From NCBI RefSeq assembly GCF_001895925.1, contig NZ_MPPI01000007.1, positions 1 through 64,000 on the forward strand: a stretch of DNA of 64,000 nt, in the 5' to 3' direction. A program made the position numbers and the translations under genes. The DNA comes from Phormidesmis priestleyi ULC007 (GTDB lineage Bacteria > Cyanobacteriota > Cyanobacteriia > Leptolyngbyales > Leptolyngbyaceae). The notes beneath the pieces are model-generated. The model worked only from the letters and a program-made list of their open reading frames with translations. It ran no database searches and had not been told where the DNA came from. Numbering within the stretch: position 1 is the stretch's first letter; every line of letters begins with the position of its first letter. Below, in pieces: positions 34,699 through 44,438 of the stretch.

Positions 34699-37662
34699 TC
34701 ACACTTGAGAAACGGGTTGTCGTTTGGCTGCATTTAATTTCGCTTGCAGGTCTGCCCAGTGAACGCCTTCAAGATCGGGTAAAACCACATCTGCCGCTCC
34801 AACCCGCTTAACTGGGCCCAACCCGATCGTCAACATTTTTGCTGCGATCGCCGCTTCAATTCCGGCCGCCGCATCTTCGACGACCACACACTGATCGGGC
34901 TGCAATCCTAGCTGATTGGCGGCAAACAGGAAGAGATCGGGAGCAGGTTTCGGACGTTCTACGCTGTGACCATCGGCGATCGTATCCATTAAATCAGCGA
35001 TGCCTAATTTCTCAATCACCGGACGGGCATTTTTGCTTGCCGAACCCAATGCGATTTTGATTCCGGCTTGCCGTAATTCGTTGAGCAACTCTCGCGCTCC
35101 GGGCAATAGATCGGTTGGGGCAATGTCTTGAATCGACTCGACATAATAGTGGTTTTTGCGATCCATCATCGCTTGCAGTTGGGCTTCTGAATAAGGTCTG
35201 TCACCGACGATTTTAAGCAGTGATTCTCGACGAGACACACCTCTCAACGCTTCGTTGGCTTGACGATCGAACGGTAGATTTTCTTCGTCTGCAAGTCGTT
35301 GCCACGCCCGATAGTGAAATTCTGCGGTGTCGGTGAGAACGCCATCTAAATCAAAAATAAATCCTTGAACGCCTGAAGAATTTTGAATTGCAGGAAGGGA
35401 TGCGGAATCGGTTAAATCTGTCATTGCATTTGTTTCGCTGTTTGCGTTGTTGGCTTCGTTCTTCAAATCAAATTCGTGCCATTGGTCGCGCCAGTGTAGC
35501 TTAAATTTTAAGCGCGTCCAGTTTGGCGGAAGATGAGGATGGGCGATCGGTCCATTTTCGGTCAACTGCACGCCGCCAAATCCCCAAACAAGCACTTGCC
35601 AAATGCCTCCCGCAGATGCGCCATGAATGCCTTCTGCGGCGTTGCTTCTCGTGTCTTCGATATCTACTAAGACGGCTTGCCAGAAGCGATCGGATGCCTC
35701 TTGCACGTCGCCCAAATCGGAGGCCAAAATTGCATGAATCGCCGGCCCTAGCGACGAGCCGTAGGTAATATCGGTGCGCGGGGCATAATAGTCCCAATTG
35801 GCTTTGAGAATTTTAGGATCGTAGGGAAACTCTTGTGACTGACGCATTAGATAAATCAGCATCAGCACATCGGGCTGTTTGAGCACTTGCCGCTTATTGG
35901 CTCCATCAATGCCTAAAATGGTCTGCATGGATTTGGTACGCGGTTCATAGTCAGCTAAATTGATATCTTCGATCTTAAAGAAGTTCTCAAATTCCTCAAT
36001 TAATCCTGTCGTCGAGTCGTAGGAAATGAAGAGATTATTGATGATATCTTGCCAGCGCGATCGTCGCTCAGACGTAAGTTGCAGGGTTTTCTGTAGCTCG
36101 ATCGCTTTGTCCGGATAGTGATCGAATAACCAATCGAACACAAACATCGCTTTTTCGAGATGCCATTGTGCCATCCGATTGGTGAAAGCACTATTATGCA
36201 CATCATGTTCGTGATATTCATCCGCGCCAATTACTTCGCGAATCTCATAGCGTTCCTGTTTGGTGTTCCATTCTACGCGACTGCGCCAAAACACTGCCGT
36301 GTCGAGAATTAACTCTGCCCCACAGTCTCGCATCCATTCATCGTCGCCCGTTGCCTTCCAGTAATACCAGGCACCATAGGCGATGTCAGCGCTAATGTGA
36401 ATCTCGCGATCGCGACACCAAATCCGAATATCTTCGGCATAAGGATCGTTCGGCGATGCCCAGCGCGGCGTGACTTCATCGCCCGTATCGGCACTTTCCC
36501 AGGCAAACATTGCGCCCTTATAGCCGTAGTATGCTGCCTTACGCCTGGCTCCGGGAAGAGTGTGATAGCGATAGTTGAGAAGATTGCGCGCGATCGCGGG
36601 CTGCGTGTAAGTAAAGAACGGCAGAATGAAAATTTCGGTATCCCAAAAAACGTGCCCCCGATAGCCAAATCCTGCCAGCGTTTTAGCCGGAATGCTGACG
36701 CGATCGTCATGACGAGGAGCCGCAATCAAAAGCTGAAATAGGTTGTATCGAACGGCAAGTTGCGCTCTCACGTCGCCTTCAATCACAATATCGCTGGCTT
36801 CCCAGTTTTGATTCCAGGCTTGCTCGTGAGCGCTCAACAGCATGGAATAATCGGGCAGAGAGGCGAGCTTTTCTTGGGCGGCAGTGACAGGCGACTCGAC
36901 TTCTCGCGAGGTAAACACGGTGAGCAGATTCTCGATCGTCACCGTCTGTCCCATCGTCGCCATAAAGGTTGCTGTCAATGTGGGATAGCCCGGAACGCTC
37001 GACACCTGCTGCGATGCCTCGACTCCTGACAGCGTGATGCCGGATGCCATTGATAGCTCAATCCGAGAGCTACGAGTTCGCACCTGTAGCCAAACCCCAT
37101 GCTCGGTTTTGCCCTGATTCAGCCATTCCCAATGGTTAAACCCCTGATTTTCAGGATAGCCATTAATACTCGCTTGCACTTCGATAAAGCCGTCAAAATC
37201 GATCGGTGTGATTTGACAGCGCAGAGCTAACACGTGCTGATCTGCCAAACTCGCAAACCGTTCAAAATTTAACTCAACCGTTTTGCCTCCAGGACTGCGC
37301 CACCGCACCAATCGACTCAATAATCCTCGCCGCAGATCCAGCCGCCGCTCATAGCTCAACACCTCGCCCTGATCCATCCGAAAGCGATCGCCGTTGATAA
37401 TCACCACGAGCGGCAACCAGTCGGGGCAATTGACCAACTCGGTATACATCACCGGAACGCTGTCATAAACGCCGTTGATCAAAGTGGATGGTGACGCACG
37501 CGGATAGCCCTCCTCAAAGGTGCCTCGCGTTCCTAAATAGCCATTGCCGATCGTAAAGACCGTTTCTCGGTGATGCAACTGATTGGGGTCAAAGTCCGGC
37601 TCGATTAGGAGCCAATCTTTATAGATGAAAGGCGAAGTAGGAACTGGGTTAGCCATCGTCAC
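34699..37662 (-). CDS. GH65 phosphorylase fused to beta-phosphoglucomutase
   Basis: The 987-residue protein joins two enzymes. Residues about 1-740 are a GH65 glycoside phosphorylase: HRETVFTIGNGYLGTRG, GHVFWDTEIFILPFFTYTQP, REVIGADEYHEHDVHNSAFTN (Glu of GADEYHE is the expected general acid) and EGIHGASAGGIWQ. Residues about 765-975 are a HAD-type beta-PGM: FIFDLDGVLTDTAEFHY, GSASKNA and KPAPDLFLFAA. GH65 phosphorolysis releases beta-glucose-1-phosphate, which beta-PGM turns into glucose-6-phosphate, so the fusion channels one product. The disaccharide (trehalose, maltose, kojibiose, nigerose) cannot be named. It follows the sucrose-synthase-like gene after 31 bp. Confidence 0.88.
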   Translation of the reverse strand: MTMANPVPTSPFIYKDWLLIEPDFDPNQLHHRETVFTIGNGYLGTRGTFEEGYPRASPSTLINGVYDSVPVMYTELVNCPDWLPLVVIINGDRFRMDQGEVLSYERRLDLRRGLLSRLVRWRSPGGKTVELNFERFASLADQHVLALRCQITPIDFDGFIEVQASINGYPENQGFNHWEWLNQGKTEHGVWLQVRTRSSRIELSMASGITLSGVEASQQVSSVPGYPTLTATFMATMGQTVTIENLLTVFTSREVESPVTAAQEKLASLPDYSMLLSAHEQAWNQNWEASDIVIEGDVRAQLAVRYNLFQLLIAAPRHDDRVSIPAKTLAGFGYRGHVFWDTEIFILPFFTYTQPAIARNLLNYRYHTLPGARRKAAYYGYKGAMFAWESADTGDEVTPRWASPNDPYAEDIRIWCRDREIHISADIAYGAWYYWKATGDDEWMRDCGAELILDTAVFWRSRVEWNTKQERYEIREVIGADEYHEHDVHNSAFTNRMAQWHLEKAMFVFDWLFDHYPDKAIELQKTLQLTSERRSRWQDIINNLFISYDSTTGLIEEFENFFKIEDINLADYEPRTKSMQTILGIDGANKRQVLKQPDVLMLIYLMRQSQEFPYDPKILKANWDYYAPRTDITYGSSLGPAIHAILASDLGDVQEASDRFWQAVLVDIEDTRSNAAEGIHGASAGGIWQVLVWGFGGVQLTENGPIAHPHLPPNWTRLKFKLHWRDQWHEFDLKNEANNANSETNAMTDLTDSASLPAIQNSSGVQGFIFDLDGVLTDTAEFHYRAWQRLADEENLPFDRQANEALRGVSRRESLLKIVGDRPYSEAQLQAMMDRKNHYYVESIQDIAPTDLLPGARELLNELRQAGIKIALGSASKNARPVIEKLGIADLMDTIADGHSVERPKPAPDLFLFAANQLGLQPDQCVVVEDAAAGIEAAIAAKMLTIGLGPVKRVGAADVVLPDLEGVHWADLQAKLNAAKRQPVSQV

Positions 37663-37693
37663 GACACTGGGTAGAGGAGGTGTATGGTAGAGA

Positions 37694-40105
37694 TTAGCGC
37701 TGCATGTGCGCTTCTAAAATCAAGTCGGCTCTTGGCTTATAGAGTAGATAGAATAGCGCGTCTAGATATCGCAATAGGGCTTCTCGATCGTCGCGGGAGA
37801 CATAGTTCCAAAAGCCATAAATTTTTGCCAACAAGAGAAGTTGCTGGGTGTGTAACTGCCAGTTATACTGCTCCTGCACTCGCTTAATGGCGAGATCGGA
37901 AATCGTTTGCCAGAGTTGCGGATCGGTCTCGCACTGGGTGACAAAATTCAAGATCTCTTGAGCCATTTCTTCTAAATTCGTTGGATTAATATGGAATCCG
38001 TTTTCTTTGTCATTAATGATTTCTAACGCCCCGCCAAACTGAGTCGCAAAGGTCGGCAACCCCGAAATCATTGCCTCTAAAATGGTGCGCCCAGAGGCTT
38101 CAAAGTGAGCAGGCTGGACATAAACTCCCTGATGATCGGCGATCGTGCGATAAATCTCGCCCAATTCTAAACTGGTCAGCCGCATCCCCGCCAACCGAAC
38201 TCGATCGTGCAGGTGATATTCATCGAGAAGGGCATATAGCTTTTTAATTTCCTCGGCTTCTACAGAACTCCTCGCCTGATTAAAGTCGAGATTATTCGTG
38301 ACGATGATCAAATTACAGTGAGTCTGAAGTTCTTGACTTTTGCCAAAACACTCTACCAACCCGGTCAGATTTTTGATCGGGGTCATGGGCGCGAGGGCTA
38401 AAATTGGGCGCTTGTCGCGATCGGCAAGTACCCCGAATGCCATTGCGTCTTGACGAACCAACAGCAAATCATCAATTCGGCTGTGCAAACCCGCATCGCG
38501 ATCGCCTACTTGACTATAGGGAAAGAAAGACTTTTCGTTCACGCCGGGCGGCACTCGATTAAATTTGGGGCTAAACAAATCAACACCATCCACCACATGA
38601 TAAAGCTGTGGCATCGTAAAGCACTTATAGGATTCATATTGCCCCATGGCGTTAGGAGTTCCCACAATCTCTTGATAAGAGGACGTGACAATAAAGTCTG
38701 CCGCATTCATGGTAATCAAATCTGCCGTGAATTGCGCGGAAAAATGATACTGCTCTTCGAGATCTTGCCAATAGAGATTACTGAATAGCCGCTTTGGTTT
38801 TTCGAGAGAATGAGCAATGGTGCAGTAAATTGATTTGAGACGACGAGATAATAGAAATGCAACTAAATTTCCATCGCTATAGTTACCAATAATCAAATTG
38901 GGACTGCTGCCGAGTTGTTTCAGAATCTCGGCTTCGGCATCGATCGCAAAACTTTCTAAATATCCCCAAATCTCATATTTAGACATCCAGTTTTGAGTCA
39001 CTTTGGGGTTAAATTCTCGAAACGGCACTCGCAGAATCCAGGCGTTTTCGGTGTCATCTACTTTTTCGAGCCGCACCCCGCACTGAGTGCCCTCACAGTT
39101 AGGAATCAGACGAGTTAAAATTACCACTTGCGGCTGAATATTCAGCAAGTCTAACCCTGCAAGGTGAATGTCTTCTCGCAGTTTTTTCTCTAAGCTTCGA
39201 GCTTGATCTAAAACGTAGGCCACCTGTCCTGTCGTCTCTGGTCGCCCTAACACGCTTTCTTGCCCAATCCATCCATGAATCGAGACGAGCACCACCCGAA
39301 ATGTTGCCGGAATGCGGCTGACAAATGCTTCTAAAATGGCAGGCTCAGGATTGGTGATGAGACGATCGAGCAGTTCCAATGTGTCAGAGACGCGCCCCGC
39401 TGTATTGCCCCACCCTGGCTCAAATCCCAATTCTTGCAGGTGTTCATGCACGTCGCGATAAGGCTCGTCTTCTGAGCGCAATCGCAAAAAGCGCAGCGCC
39501 TGTTTGACCTGTTCCGCCATTTCTTGACCTGAACGAATGCGATCGTTAATCAATAACTTGATCGTGTCGTAATGGCTCCGATTCAACACGTTAAACAACG
39601 CCTCTAGCCAATAAGACGAGTCGTTGAGCAATTCGTCGCACAAATAGCGATTGAGAAAGGCCAACCCTTGCCCAATATTTCTAGGGTCGCGAATCGTCGG
39701 GGAATCTTTATAAAATGGGCGCAGGTCAAGTTCTAAGATGCGAGGTTGAGCGCGATCAACAAAGCGATCGCGCACTTCTAACAGCGCTTCGGGGGTCATC
39801 TTCTCAAACTTCCTAAAATCAGCGCTTAACCGCCAAATCTCCTGACTGCCGATCCAGGGTCGCAGCACAAACCAGGTTTCCCTGTCTTGGAGAATGATCT
39901 CGTGCGTGTGGTGCAGAAATTCTCCGATCGAGGAGGCGTGAAAAAAGTAGGCAGGTTTTTGAGATTGGTGACAATAATCTGCGAAGGTTTGCAGAATCTC
40001 AGTTCTCAGGAAGTAGCGCTTTTCTGAAGTGGAGAGCGCCTCAATCACTTGATGGAGATCCTTTTTTTCGTCGCTGTCAAGCACAGCGTGAACCAGTTCA
40101 TGCAT
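37694..40105 (-). CDS. Sucrose-synthase-like glycosyltransferase with altered active site
   Basis: The 803-residue length and architecture are those of sucrose synthase: N-terminal regulatory region (VLDSDEKKDLHQVIEAL, FFHASSIGEFL) and GT-B catalytic part with GNYSDGNLVAFLLS, IAHSLEKPKRLFSNLYW, YHVVDGVDLFSPKFN. Key positions differ from the usual enzyme. The nucleotide-sugar loop reads ALAPMTPIKN instead of SMARLDRVKN (the catalytic Arg is replaced, the Lys kept, near residue 570). The donor motif EAFGLTVxE reads EASGRTILE (near 668), keeping E-x7-E. Substrate or activity may differ. First gene of an operon with GH65-PGM. Confidence 0.8.
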   Translation of the reverse strand: MHELVHAVLDSDEKKDLHQVIEALSTSEKRYFLRTEILQTFADYCHQSQKPAYFFHASSIGEFLHHTHEIILQDRETWFVLRPWIGSQEIWRLSADFRKFEKMTPEALLEVRDRFVDRAQPRILELDLRPFYKDSPTIRDPRNIGQGLAFLNRYLCDELLNDSSYWLEALFNVLNRSHYDTIKLLINDRIRSGQEMAEQVKQALRFLRLRSEDEPYRDVHEHLQELGFEPGWGNTAGRVSDTLELLDRLITNPEPAILEAFVSRIPATFRVVLVSIHGWIGQESVLGRPETTGQVAYVLDQARSLEKKLREDIHLAGLDLLNIQPQVVILTRLIPNCEGTQCGVRLEKVDDTENAWILRVPFREFNPKVTQNWMSKYEIWGYLESFAIDAEAEILKQLGSSPNLIIGNYSDGNLVAFLLSRRLKSIYCTIAHSLEKPKRLFSNLYWQDLEEQYHFSAQFTADLITMNAADFIVTSSYQEIVGTPNAMGQYESYKCFTMPQLYHVVDGVDLFSPKFNRVPPGVNEKSFFPYSQVGDRDAGLHSRIDDLLLVRQDAMAFGVLADRDKRPILALAPMTPIKNLTGLVECFGKSQELQTHCNLIIVTNNLDFNQARSSVEAEEIKKLYALLDEYHLHDRVRLAGMRLTSLELGEIYRTIADHQGVYVQPAHFEASGRTILEAMISGLPTFATQFGGALEIINDKENGFHINPTNLEEMAQEILNFVTQCETDPQLWQTISDLAIKRVQEQYNWQLHTQQLLLLAKIYGFWNYVSRDDREALLRYLDALFYLLYKPRADLILEAHMQR

Positions 40106-40460
40106 GGAAACAAAGGTGTAAAGTATCGGGCGTAGAAACTCAGTAGAAATCTACCTTTAGAATAAGTTGGAACCCCAATTTCACCCTCTATCGATAGATG
40201 CAACTTTTATGCCTATGGAACAAAAAAGCACACGTTTGATCCGCTTCCATCAGGGATACATCTCATCTCCGAGAAAGAGGGTGAGCGGATTGCTGAATGG
40301 AAGGGTGTGACAATAGTTGAGACTAGCAAAGAGAGGCGGGCAAAGGAGTCTGTGCCCACTCTTGAGGAGGCTTGTTTAATTCCTGGTGGACTCGATCGTA
40401 GCGAGCCGCGACAACCGACCCAGGATTTTGAATAGACTCCCAGAACCTAATCTCTGAAAT
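40106..40460. other. Intergenic region upstream of the sucrose-synthase-like gene
   Basis: No gene seen. The side next to 40105 must hold the promoter of the sugar operon; TTGGAACCCCAATTTCA and CTATCGATAG (a 10-bp palindrome, about 40187-40196) are the only obvious features. The rest is ordinary sequence between two leftward genes. Confidence 0.4.
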
Positions 40461-41294
40461 TTATCGCTCCTGATCAATCACTGGATGACCTTGCGTATCT
40501 ACATCTAACTCCTCGCGTCGCAGCGTTTCTTCTGCCATCACGGTGTCTTGATCGACGACCTTCGTCACGCGAACTTCCTCCCGCACAAACGCTTCTTTGT
40601 GAACATCTGGGGTTTCCTCATAAACCTCCATCCGAGCCACTTCCCCCTCCTGAAAGACAGTTGCCCCAAGCGGGATAGTTGTTTCGCTCACCGGAGCCAC
40701 CCGCTCGATTACAACTCGCTCTTTCTCAACCGGAACCGAAACCCTCGCCGTTTCTGTTTCAACGTGTTTCCCGATCGCCACTTCTCCCGTTTTTTGCCGT
40801 TGTTTGTTCGCAATCAGCCGCTCTTCATAGAGCTTTAAAGATTGGTGCTGAGTGTCATTCACCGCATACAGATCGGGGTCTTGCTCATAGTGATGCACAC
40901 TCGGAGTCACCGCTTTCTGGGTCGTCTTTGCCACAGGACGGTAGACATCTCGCACCTGTTCTTCATAGTGATGGTCGATCCATTCTAAATTGTTGAGTTC
41001 GGGTAAATGTTCAATTTGCTCTCTGCTCAAACCATCTACATAGACGCGATCGTCAGTGTAATTAATATGAGCTAACCCGATCGGCAGCAACACTTTTTTG
41101 TTAGAGCCAGACAACCCCAAATCGACGACTAGATATCGAAACCGCCCTGCTTGATCGTCTACTAGAATATCTGCGATCGTGCCAACCTTGTTGCCAGTCT
41201 GTGTGCAAGCTTCAAACCCTTTGATTTCAGATTTGCTGTCAGAATGTCCTTCTCGATAGGTCGGATAAAAATCTTCTAATGTAATCAACGGCAT
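40461..41294 (-). CDS. PRC-barrel and DUF2382 protein
   Basis: The product (277 residues from the ATG at 41294, preceded by GGAG; the frame reaches 41309) has an N-terminal PRC-barrel (MPLITLEDFYPTY..., GNKVGTIADILVDDQAGRFRY). A linker of about 70 residues follows, then a C-terminal DUF2382 domain (about 165-275) with IPVEKERV-like repeats (VSVPVEKERVVIERV, REEVRVTKVVDQD). Proteins of this pair are common stress-induced proteins in cyanobacteria and soil bacteria; the molecular role is unknown. Confidence 0.85.
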   Translation of the reverse strand: MPLITLEDFYPTYREGHSDSKSEIKGFEACTQTGNKVGTIADILVDDQAGRFRYLVVDLGLSGSNKKVLLPIGLAHINYTDDRVYVDGLSREQIEHLPELNNLEWIDHHYEEQVRDVYRPVAKTTQKAVTPSVHHYEQDPDLYAVNDTQHQSLKLYEERLIANKQRQKTGEVAIGKHVETETARVSVPVEKERVVIERVAPVSETTIPLGATVFQEGEVARMEVYEETPDVHKEAFVREEVRVTKVVDQDTVMAEETLRREELDVDTQGHPVIDQER

Positions 41295-41377
41295 TAGATT
41301 GTTCTCCATCTTTCTAGACTATTGCCTTGATGGTAGAGACAAAGCATTATTTCTTCATTCGCCAAAAGACTGAAAGA

Positions 41378-41444
41378 CGCTCAATCTAAAGGCGCTCAAT
41401 CTAAAGCAGGACTTACGCATTTCCAAAACCTCGGAGGTTTGCGT
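41378..41444. repeat. Tandem 15-bp repeat, solo IS/MITE end and palindrome
   Basis: CGCTCAATCTAAAG occurs twice in tandem (41378-41391 and 41393-41406). It is followed by GGACTTACGCAT (41409-41420), identical to the end of the 188-bp MITE at 30255, and then AACCTCGGAGGTTT (about 41426-41439), identical to the repeats near 33030. No second inverted end is visible, so this looks like the scar of an incomplete or excised element. Confidence 0.55.
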
Positions 41445-41498
41445 AGCAGATTGCAGTCCGCAATGAAAATCAGAGCACTGCGAACTGCGAATCATCAA

Positions 41499-43511
41499 TT
41501 AGTGAGCCGCCCGATCGGTCAACTTGGTTAACACTTGGTTCGATCGCTCGACAAACGCTTTCATGCCATCAGCGTCAAAGCCTTTTTGTGCCATCAGCGC
41601 CAAATCATAAACATGATGACAAATCATGTCAGCGAGTTCTGCTGAAGGCGATTGACCTTTAGTGACGATCGCGCCCTGACTGAGGTTAATCAAGTTTTGA
41701 ATCATCGGATGAGTCGTGTTGACTAACAAAATATGTTCTTCAGGGAATTGAATATTCTGCTGCTGCAACAACGCATTCATCTCTTGCATCCGGCGCAGTT
41801 GCTCTGGCAAAAGAACCATCGCGGGAGGCATGTTAGCAGGATCGTCTCCTTTTAGTGCCTCGGTGCGAATGATCAGCTTCGGCTTGTTGAGCGCTTTTTG
41901 GAACAGTTCTTTGACTTGTTCACTGCGAGTCTGATTGGTTTTAGGATCGACGATTTCAGCCTGTTCTTTGTCAATCAGCGTGTCATCTAACTCAGCATCT
42001 ACTCGTGAAAACTGCACCTGCGAATATTCTCGCTCTAAGAAGCTAACAAAGTGGCTGTCAATGAACGAATCCATAAACAGGACTTCTAAGCCCTGACTGG
42101 TGTGAAGCTGCACATAAGTTGCCTGAGTGACTTCATCGGTGCAATAGAAGATCCGATTTTCGTGACGTTCTTTGTTGCGTTCTAGATATTCTTTTAGCGT
42201 CGTGTAAGATTTGCCATCAACCGTGTTGCTGACTGCGTTAGAAGTGTCTTCCCAAGCGTCTCCATCTGCGGTTTGCACTTCTACTTTCGGGATGTCATCG
42301 CTCAGATTAGATGTTGTGCGATAGATCAGGATATCTTCGACTTGCTTTTTGAATTTGTCATCGTTAATCGAGCCAAATTTAACAAAGGTGCCCAGATCTT
42401 GCCACGATCGGATATATTGCGCTCGATCGTCGCGATACAATTCTTTTAAGCGATCGCCGACTTTCTTAGCAATGTAGTCTGCGATCCGGCGCACCGTGCG
42501 ATCGTTCTGCAAAAAACTCCGCGACACATTCAGCGGAATGTCGGCGCTATCGACCACACCCCGCAGCGGCAGCAGAAACTTGGGAATCACTTCCTCACAG
42601 TTTTCGCTGACAAACACCTGATTGCAAAATAGTTTGATCTGTCCTTTAGAGACATCAACATCGGGCTTCAGCTTCGGGAAGTAGAGAATGCCCTGGACGA
42701 CAAAAGGATGGTCTGTGTTCAGATGCACCCACAGCAACGGCTCTTCTTGAAACGGATAGAGGTAGCGATAAAACTCTAAATAGTCTTCTTGGCTGAGGCT
42801 TTTGGGCGACTCTTTCCAAGGCGCTTTTTGGCGGTTGATTTGTTCGGGCGCTTTGGCTTCTTCGCCTTCTTTGGGTGGCTCGATCACCTCTAACTTGATT
42901 GGGATGGGCAGAAAGTCGCAGTAGGTTTTGATCAGTTGCCGAATTCGATAGGGTTCTGCATACTCGTGTTCTTCGTCTTGCAGTGCGAGGGTAACGGTAG
43001 TGCCGCGAGTTGAGCGATCGCCCTCTGACAATTTAAACTCAGTCGAGCCATCACAAGACCAGTTCACTGCCTGCGAGTCGGCTTTGTAAGACAGAGTATC
43101 GATCGTGACTTGTTTTGCAACCATAAAGGACGAGTAGAAACCGAGTCCGAAGTGCCCAATGATTTGCTGATCGGCACTGGCTTTATATTTCTCAACGAAT
43201 TCTTCAGCGCTAGAGAACGCCACCTGGTTGATATATTTCTTCACCTCATCGGCAGTCATGCCAATGCCGTTGTCAGAGACGGCAAGCGTTTTGTTTTCGG
43301 GATCGATCGTGATCACGATTTCTGGATCGCCGATCTCACCCGAAAACTCATCCGAGTTAGACACCATTTTGAGTTTCTGAATGGCATCTACGGCGTTAGA
43401 CACCAGCTCTCTCAAGAAAATCTCGTGGTCGGAGTAGAGCCACTTCTTGATAATCGGAAAAATATTCTCAGTATGAATACTGATGTTTCCCTGTTCCAAA
43501 ATCGTTGTCAT
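41499..43511 (-). CDS. htpG: Hsp90-family chaperone HtpG
   Basis: The 670-residue protein has the Hsp90 GHKL ATPase domain: FLRELVSNAVDAIQKLK, DNGIGMTADEV, GHFGLGFYSSFMVA, RGTTVTL. The middle domain includes LPLRGVVDSADIPLNVSR with the conserved Arg, followed by the dimerisation domain. HtpG folds client proteins under heat, oxidative and light stress. It has its own position with no partner gene; no CIRCE element was recognised upstream. Confidence 0.97.
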   Translation of the reverse strand: MTTILEQGNISIHTENIFPIIKKWLYSDHEIFLRELVSNAVDAIQKLKMVSNSDEFSGEIGDPEIVITIDPENKTLAVSDNGIGMTADEVKKYINQVAFSSAEEFVEKYKASADQQIIGHFGLGFYSSFMVAKQVTIDTLSYKADSQAVNWSCDGSTEFKLSEGDRSTRGTTVTLALQDEEHEYAEPYRIRQLIKTYCDFLPIPIKLEVIEPPKEGEEAKAPEQINRQKAPWKESPKSLSQEDYLEFYRYLYPFQEEPLLWVHLNTDHPFVVQGILYFPKLKPDVDVSKGQIKLFCNQVFVSENCEEVIPKFLLPLRGVVDSADIPLNVSRSFLQNDRTVRRIADYIAKKVGDRLKELYRDDRAQYIRSWQDLGTFVKFGSINDDKFKKQVEDILIYRTTSNLSDDIPKVEVQTADGDAWEDTSNAVSNTVDGKSYTTLKEYLERNKERHENRIFYCTDEVTQATYVQLHTSQGLEVLFMDSFIDSHFVSFLEREYSQVQFSRVDAELDDTLIDKEQAEIVDPKTNQTRSEQVKELFQKALNKPKLIIRTEALKGDDPANMPPAMVLLPEQLRRMQEMNALLQQQNIQFPEEHILLVNTTHPMIQNLINLSQGAIVTKGQSPSAELADMICHHVYDLALMAQKGFDADGMKAFVERSNQVLTKLTDRAAH

Positions 43512-43640
43512 AGTCTAGTCCTGGTTACTTAAAAGCCCTCAGCCCTATTTTGGGTGAGGATGACACAATCGCTTTCATTGTAATCAGTAGCCGTTGCCGA
43601 TGACTAACGATCGGGTTAAAAGCCTGCCGTGTGCTGTTAC

Positions 43641-43681
43641 CAAAAAGAGTCAGAAAAGCAAAGCTGCTGGTTCCTGACTCT
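43641..43681 (-). terminator. Intrinsic terminator of the 109-residue gene
   Basis: On the minus strand AGAGTCAG (43674-43681) pairs with CTGACTCT (43646-43653) across a 20-base loop and is followed by TTTTGG. It lies 49 bp after the stop of the secreted 109-residue protein gene. Confidence 0.65.
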
Positions 43682-43729
43682 CCACCATAAATTACAAAAT
43701 GAGAACGGTTTCTTTGATGACGGTGACTT

Positions 43730-44059
43730 CTATCTCATCTGTCTGCAAATGTCTTGTTTTTGAGCGTAGTGGCAATCAAAGTAATCTAATGCCTGACGAG
43801 CAGATTCAAAACTGGATGATCTATAGGGCGAACCGTTGGGATAGTTTTGTGAATCCCAAACTTTTAATGTATACGCTGTGTTGTTGTTGTTTGCCCATAC
43901 TTCGTATTCATAGCGATACGATTGGCTTGTGTTTTTATCGTAGTAGCCACCGCTACCACTGTTAGCCATAAAGTCTGCGAGTGCTGTGCGAGGAAAAGCT
44001 AGCAGAGACGCTAAAGTTAACAATGTCAATAGAGTAGTTTTCACACCGATCATCTTCAC
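43730..44059 (-). CDS. Small secreted hypothetical protein
   Basis: The 109-residue protein has a strong signal peptide (about 1-28, LLTLLTLASLLAFPRTALA with an AxA cleavage site). The mature part (NSGSGGYYDKNTSQSYRYEY) is rich in Tyr, Asn and Ser. It has two Cys (YFDCHYAQKQDICRQ) that could form a disulphide. No family recognised. The gene is followed by an intrinsic terminator. Confidence 0.65.
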   Translation of the reverse strand: MKMIGVKTTLLTLLTLASLLAFPRTALADFMANSGSGGYYDKNTSQSYRYEYEVWANNNNTAYTLKVWDSQNYPNGSPYRSSSFESARQALDYFDCHYAQKQDICRQMR

Positions 44060-44360
44060 CTGTTTATAAATCTGACTTACTCCTCAGGTATATGACTTTT
44101 CTGTTCTTTATCGATAAGTATTTATACGTGATTTTGCGTAAAAACCTCAATCAATACAGTAAGGATATATTGGGGAGAGTTTCCTTAAAGATTGTGTCTT
44201 TTCTCTACAAAAAAGCGTCTTGTCCCCATCCTAACCAGCGTTGCTTACAAGTAAACCAGATTTATGCAAATCACGATTTCTACTGTTTGAGAGATGCTCA
44301 CCCCTCGTTTTTGTTCTAGAACTAAAGAATCTTGTTGACTAATTTATCACCTTGTTTCTT

Positions 44361-44438
44361 ATGAACCAGGCATATCTTTGGTTGGGTGTTTTAGGAACTA
44401 TTGTTGGCTACTGGGTTTTAGTTAATTTTCTTTTCTAG
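44361..44438 (+). CDS. Possible 25-residue membrane peptide
   Basis: The frame from ATG 44361 to TAG 44436-44438 encodes MNQAYLWLGVLGTIVGYWVL followed by VNFLF, a single hydrophobic helix. It resembles in size the small subunits of photosynthetic or respiratory complexes, but I do not recognise it as PetL, PetN, PsaM, PsbM or CydX. The ribosome site is weak. Its stop directly abuts the stop of the convergent hydrolase gene. It may be a chance frame. Confidence 0.35.
   Translation: MNQAYLWLGVLGTIVGYWVLVNFLF

Noticed and set aside
44092-44319. 75-residue plus-strand frame between secreted protein and hydrolase
   Set aside because: Low-complexity, AT-rich, no ribosome site and no recognisable pattern.
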